Below are positions 10,113 through 12,643 of a stretch of 12,643 nucleotides of DNA, piece after piece. Numbering within the stretch: the stretch's first letter is position 1; each line of letters opens with the position of its first letter. Source of the stretch: Flavobacteriaceae bacterium (lineage in GTDB: Bacteria > Bacteroidota > Bacteroidia > Flavobacteriales > Flavobacteriaceae). Under the pieces are notes generated by a model that saw nothing but the letters and a program-made list of their open reading frames with translations, made no database searches and had not been told where the DNA came from. The stretch spans positions 1 through 12,643 of the forward strand of contig NZZF01000016.1 of NCBI GenBank assembly GCA_002702385.1, written 5' to 3'. The position numbers were made by a program, and so were the translations under genes.

Positions 10113-10500
10113 AAGAAGTCATTTCAATGCAGCCCATAAGCTTTATAATAAATCTTGGTCTAAAGAAAAAAATCTTGAAGTTTTTGGTAAATGTAGTTAT
10201 GAAAATTACCACGGACATAACTATGAATTAATAGTAAAACTTTACGGAGAAATTAACGAAGAAACAGGAATGGTTATGGACTTAAGCGATCTCAAAAAGA
10301 TAATTAAGCGAGAAGTTGAGGATGAACTTGATCATAAAAACATTAATCTTGATATCGATTATTTTCATGATAAAATTCCTTCAACAGAAAATTTAGCAAT
10401 ATATATTTGGAATAGACTAAATAATGCTATTGAAATCGATTGTAAACTAACAGTAGTTTTATACGAAACACATAGAAATTATGTAGAATATTCTGGCTAA
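10093..10500 (+). CDS. 6-pyruvoyl-tetrahydropterin synthase / 6-carboxytetrahydropterin synthase family protein
   Basis: This enzyme of the PTPS/QueD family (135 residues) acts on 7,8-dihydroneopterin triphosphate. It leads either to 6-pyruvoyl-tetrahydropterin (biopterin route) or to 6-carboxytetrahydropterin (queuosine route, QueD). The zinc ligands are His15 (HFNAAH) and His40/His42 (YHGHNY). The catalytic cysteine is Cys34, the Asp80-His81 pair lies in LDHKN, and Glu99 in STENLA is the pterin-anchoring glutamate. Five residues separate Cys34 from HGH, as in animal PTPS, whereas E. coli QueD has three. The stretch around LDHKNINLDIDYF also resembles the animal enzymes. I leave the symbol empty because the sequence does not settle which reaction is made. 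The ATG at 10093 matches the family start and lies within idi (20-base overlap); a TTG at 10084 is less likely. No other queuosine or biopterin genes are in the window. Its TAA stop overlaps the stop of the convergent lipoprotein gene. Confidence 0.9.
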   Translation: MKITICRRSHFNAAHKLYNKSWSKEKNLEVFGKCSYENYHGHNYELIVKLYGEINEETGMVMDLSDLKKIIKREVEDELDHKNINLDIDYFHDKIPSTENLAIYIWNRLNNAIEIDCKLTVVLYETHRNYVEYSG

Positions 10501-11171
10501 TTATTCAGTATTGATTTTAAAATTTTTGAATATTTAGAATCCTTGATATTAATATTTAATGATTTATAGATTGTATCTAGGATTTTATTAGATTCTCGAA
10601 GATCAGTAATAGCGATGTATGGCGATATCTCAAAATCTTTATTTCTTAATGCATAGTTTGCATTATGTAAAAATTGTCTTTTATTTAGTTGTATTAGTAA
10701 ATTGTCAACTTCAATGACACTATCATTTTGGTTATTTTTCTTTAACTCAAATGATTTTTTAATCAAATCAATTTTTTGGTCATTAAATTTTTTATTCACT
10801 TTAATATATTCTCTTAGTATGGAATCATTTTTTGATCCAGTAACTTTAAGTTCATATCCATATTTATCAAGTGAAGTTTTTAACTTCATTTGACCTTTTT
10901 CAGCGAAAAATGATAAGGAAAAAGGGTCTTTAGATTGATTTGTATAAAGCTCTAAAAAAAGTAATTCTGGCTCATTCAATTCGTTCTTAAACACTATGTT
11001 TTTTTCTCCATTTACATTAAATGAATCAATGGAGTTTAATACACTATCATTGAGTTTAGTTAGAATAAGTTTACCTTTTTTTAAATCCTTTATTTCTACA
11101 TCTAGTATTAGTTCATTGCTGTTTGAACATGAAGTTAAAATAATTGCAAGGATTAAAGCTTTTATTTTCAT
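10497..11171 (-). CDS. short DUF4369-like lipoprotein without a thioredoxin domain
   Basis: This is a predicted lipoprotein of 224 residues. The signal peptide MKIKALILAIILTSC has a lysine-containing start, a hydrophobic core and a lipobox LTSC with the lipidated Cys15, so the mature protein should be anchored to a membrane facing the periplasm or cell surface. The following beta-rich part (KGKLILTKLNDS, DSFNVNGEKNIVFKNELNEPELLFLEL, then FFAEKGQMKLKTS and VTGSKND) resembles DUF4369, usually the N-terminal domain of Bacteroidetes TlpA/AhpC-type thioredoxin lipoproteins. After a helical, lysine- and asparagine-rich stretch it ends at SKYSKILKSILNN, about where such proteins would enter the thioredoxin domain. 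No CxxC or thioredoxin sequence follows; the downstream DNA belongs to the pterin enzyme on the other strand. I start it at the ATG at 11169-11171; the in-frame TTG at 11178-11180 lies in a promoter-like box. The specific function is unknown; the domain call is from pattern recognition. Confidence 0.75.
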   Translation of the reverse strand: MKIKALILAIILTSCSNSNELILDVEIKDLKKGKLILTKLNDSVLNSIDSFNVNGEKNIVFKNELNEPELLFLELYTNQSKDPFSLSFFAEKGQMKLKTSLDKYGYELKVTGSKNDSILREYIKVNKKFNDQKIDLIKKSFELKKNNQNDSVIEVDNLLIQLNKRQFLHNANYALRNKDFEISPYIAITDLRESNKILDTIYKSLNINIKDSKYSKILKSILNN

Positions 11172-11177
11172 TGTTGA

Positions 11178-11185
11178 CAAAACTA
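11178..11185 (-). promoter_or_regulatory. putative -7 box (TAGTTTTG) of the lipoprotein gene
   Basis: On the minus strand TAGTTTTG fits TAnnTTTG and ends 6 bases before the lipoprotein ATG, the same distance as the box before idi. A TTTTG lies 25 bases upstream, slightly farther than the usual -33 spacing. If used, it would give the lipoprotein its own nearly leaderless transcript, independent of htpG. Confidence 0.45.
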
Positions 11186-11191
11186 TGAAAA

Positions 11192-11199
11192 CAAAACTA
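11192..11199 (-). promoter_or_regulatory. second TAGTTTTG box, overlapping the htpG stop codon
   Basis: This is an identical TAGTTTTG copy on the minus strand, 14 bases (repeat to repeat) upstream of the other one. Its first three bases are the TAG stop codon of htpG. It could be an alternative -7 box giving a leader of about 15 bases, or simply a short repeat. No good -33 element is seen. Confidence 0.25.
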
Positions 11200-12643
11200 C
11201 TTTATTAAATCAAAACTGCGTTTAATAAAATCTGTTAAATCTTCACCTTTTAAAAGATTTTGTGAGAGTTTAGCTAAGTCCATAGATTGTTTAATTAAAC
11301 GTTCTCTTTTGTTTTTAGTTTTGATACTTAAAATGTTTGAAATCAGATTACTATTAGTATTAACAATAACATTATAAATTTCAGGCATATTTCCAAACAT
11401 ACCTCCACCTCCAGTTGCTTGCATATCTTTCATCCTTCTCATAAATTCAGGTTGAGTAATCATAAATGGAATTGTATCACTATCTAAAGCTTCTAATTGT
11501 AAGGTAAATTTTTCCTTAGGAATTATCTCTTCGAGATAATCTTTTAGTTTATCTTTTTGTTTATCATCAAGCTTTGAAATACTTTTTTCGTCTTTTTTTA
11601 TAAGATTTTCAAGAGTGTCAGAATCAACTCTAGAGAATGAAATATTTTTTTCATTTGACTCTAATTTTTGAATAAGATGACTGATTATTGGTGAATCCAG
11701 TAATAAAACTTTATAACCTTTTCCTTTAGCTAGTTTTATATATGAATCTTGTTCCTTTAAATCAGTAGCATATAATATTATGGTTTTATCTTCTTTATCA
11801 GTTTGATTTTCTTTAATCTGATTAATTAATTCATCAAAAGTGAAATATTCATTATCAGTTGACGGATAAAGAGCGAAGGATTTTGCTTTTTCGTAGAATT
11901 TTTCTTCACTCAACATTCCATATTCAATAATTACCTTTATATCATTCCATTTTTCCTGAAACTTGTCTCTTTCTTTCTTGAATATAGAATTAAGCTTGTC
12001 GGCTACTTTTCTTGTTATGTAATTTGTTATTTTTTTTACTGCAGAATCAACCTGTAAATAACTTCTTGAAACATTTAAAGGAATATCAGGTGAGTCTATA
12101 ACCCCTCTAAGCAATGTTAAAAATTCAGGAACTATACCTTCTACATTATCAGTTACAAATACTTGATTTTGATATAACTGTATTTTATCTTTTTGAAGAT
12201 TAATATCATTTGATATTTTTGGAAAATAAAGAATACCAGTTAAATTAAATGGATAGTCAACATTTAAGTGAATATTAAATAAAGGGTCTTCAAAATTCAT
12301 AGGGTATAACTCTTTATAAAAATCTTTATAATTCTGTTCATCTAAATCTTTAGGTTGTTTTGTCCAAGCAGGTTCAGTAATATTGATTATGTCATCAACA
12401 ATCTCTTTTTCTTCTTTCTTTTTATCATCACTTCCAGTGTCTTTTATAATTTCTTTTGTACCAAATTTTATAGGAACTGGCATGAATCTATTATATTTTC
12501 TTAAAAGATCTCTAATTTTACTTTCTTCTAAATAATCTTTAGAGTCTTTTGAAATACTTAAAATTATTTCAGTACCTCTTTCTTTTTTATCATGCTTTTT
12601 TAGTGTGAATTCAGGAGATCCATCACAAGACCAATGAACAGCA
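11197..12643 (-). CDS. htpG: chaperone protein HtpG (bacterial Hsp90), 5' part cut by the window edge
   Basis: This ATP-dependent cytoplasmic chaperone works as a dimer on partly folded clients. The frame continues upstream of the in-frame ATG at 12481-12483 to the window edge. The upstream codons encode the end of the N-terminal ATPase domain (HWSCDGSPEFTL, ERGTEIILSISKD, IRDLLRKYNRF), so that ATG is internal. About 481 residues are visible; about 130-150 N-terminal residues, including most ATP-binding motifs, lie outside. A charged linker rich in Lys, Glu and Asp (about 12376-12443) is followed by the middle-domain start PAWTKQPKDL and by LNVSRSYLQ, whose Arg (12064-12066) corresponds to the ATP-contacting Arg336 of E. 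coli HtpG. The C-terminal dimerisation domain includes the glycine-rich TGGGGMFGNMPEIYNV. It ends in TAG, 25 bases before the lipoprotein ATG on the same strand. Regulation is not visible because the promoter is outside the window. Confidence 0.96.
   Translation of the reverse strand, partial: AVHWSCDGSPEFTLKKHDKKERGTEIILSISKDSKDYLEESKIRDLLRKYNRFMPVPIKFGTKEIIKDTGSDDKKKEEKEIVDDIINITEPAWTKQPKDLDEQNYKDFYKELYPMNFEDPLFNIHLNVDYPFNLTGILYFPKISNDINLQKDKIQLYQNQVFVTDNVEGIVPEFLTLLRGVIDSPDIPLNVSRSYLQVDSAVKKITNYITRKVADKLNSIFKKERDKFQEKWNDIKVIIEYGMLSEEKFYEKAKSFALYPSTDNEYFTFDELINQIKENQTDKEDKTIILYATDLKEQDSYIKLAKGKGYKVLLLDSPIISHLIQKLESNEKNISFSRVDSDTLENLIKKDEKSISKLDDKQKDKLKDYLEEIIPKEKFTLQLEALDSDTIPFMITQPEFMRRMKDMQATGGGGMFGNMPEIYNVIVNTNSNLISNILSIKTKNKRERLIKQSMDLAKLSQNLLKGEDLTDFIKRSFDLIK

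Noticed and set aside
10511..10522. AT-only palindromic stretch around ATTTTAAAAT as a terminator or operator
   Set aside because: It is very short, has no G-C pairs and lies in coding sequence; such palindromes are expected by chance at this base composition.
10485..10530. Hairpin terminator between the convergent pterin and lipoprotein genes
   Set aside because: Only a three-pair CTG/CAG stem with mismatched flanks could be drawn; too weak to support.
12481..12483. ATG as the start of a shorter HtpG-like gene
   Set aside because: The 53 codons upstream continue recognisable HtpG sequence (for example ERGTEIILSI) to the window edge; the gene is only cut by the window.

Overview
This window looks like the chromosome of a low-GC member of the Bacteroidetes, most likely a flavobacterium-like, streamlined lineage. 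Four things point there. The rpoB and rpoC products are of Bacteroidetes type. A DUF3467 gene follows rpoC directly. No start codon has a convincing Shine-Dalgarno sequence. Three start sites instead have a TAnnTTTG box, the Bacteroidetes -7 promoter element, close upstream. The sequence is AT-rich throughout (roughly 30% GC by eye), and gene spacing is extremely tight: only about 108 of 12,643 bases lie outside genes. The largest gap is 66 bases, so no stretch over 300 bases lacks a gene.

Layout: bases 1-7943 (+) hold the end of the RNA polymerase operon, with rpoB (5' end cut by the window edge), rpoC, and a small DUF3467 gene overlapping the rpoC stop. Convergent with this, after a 3-base gap, is prfC (peptide chain release factor 3, minus strand). 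A 66-base divergent promoter region separates prfC from a plus-strand pair: idi (type 1 isopentenyl-diphosphate isomerase) and a 6-pyruvoyl-tetrahydropterin synthase family gene that overlaps it by 20 bases. That pair converges, with overlapping stop codons, on a short DUF4369-like lipoprotein gene (minus). Upstream of the lipoprotein, on the same strand, is htpG (bacterial Hsp90), cut by the right window edge.

Functionally the region is housekeeping: transcription (RpoB, RpoC), translation termination (RF3), isoprenoid precursor balance (Idi), a pterin enzyme, an envelope lipoprotein and a chaperone. There is no sign of mobile elements, CRISPR, phage, toxin-antitoxin or defence genes, and I did not find an undescribed multi-gene system. 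The points most worth a second look are the repeated TAnnTTTG boxes ending 6 bases before two start codons (possible leaderless transcripts), the animal-type active-site motif of the pterin enzyme, the uncharacterised DUF3467 protein coupled to rpoC, and a DUF4369 lipoprotein that stops where a thioredoxin domain normally begins.
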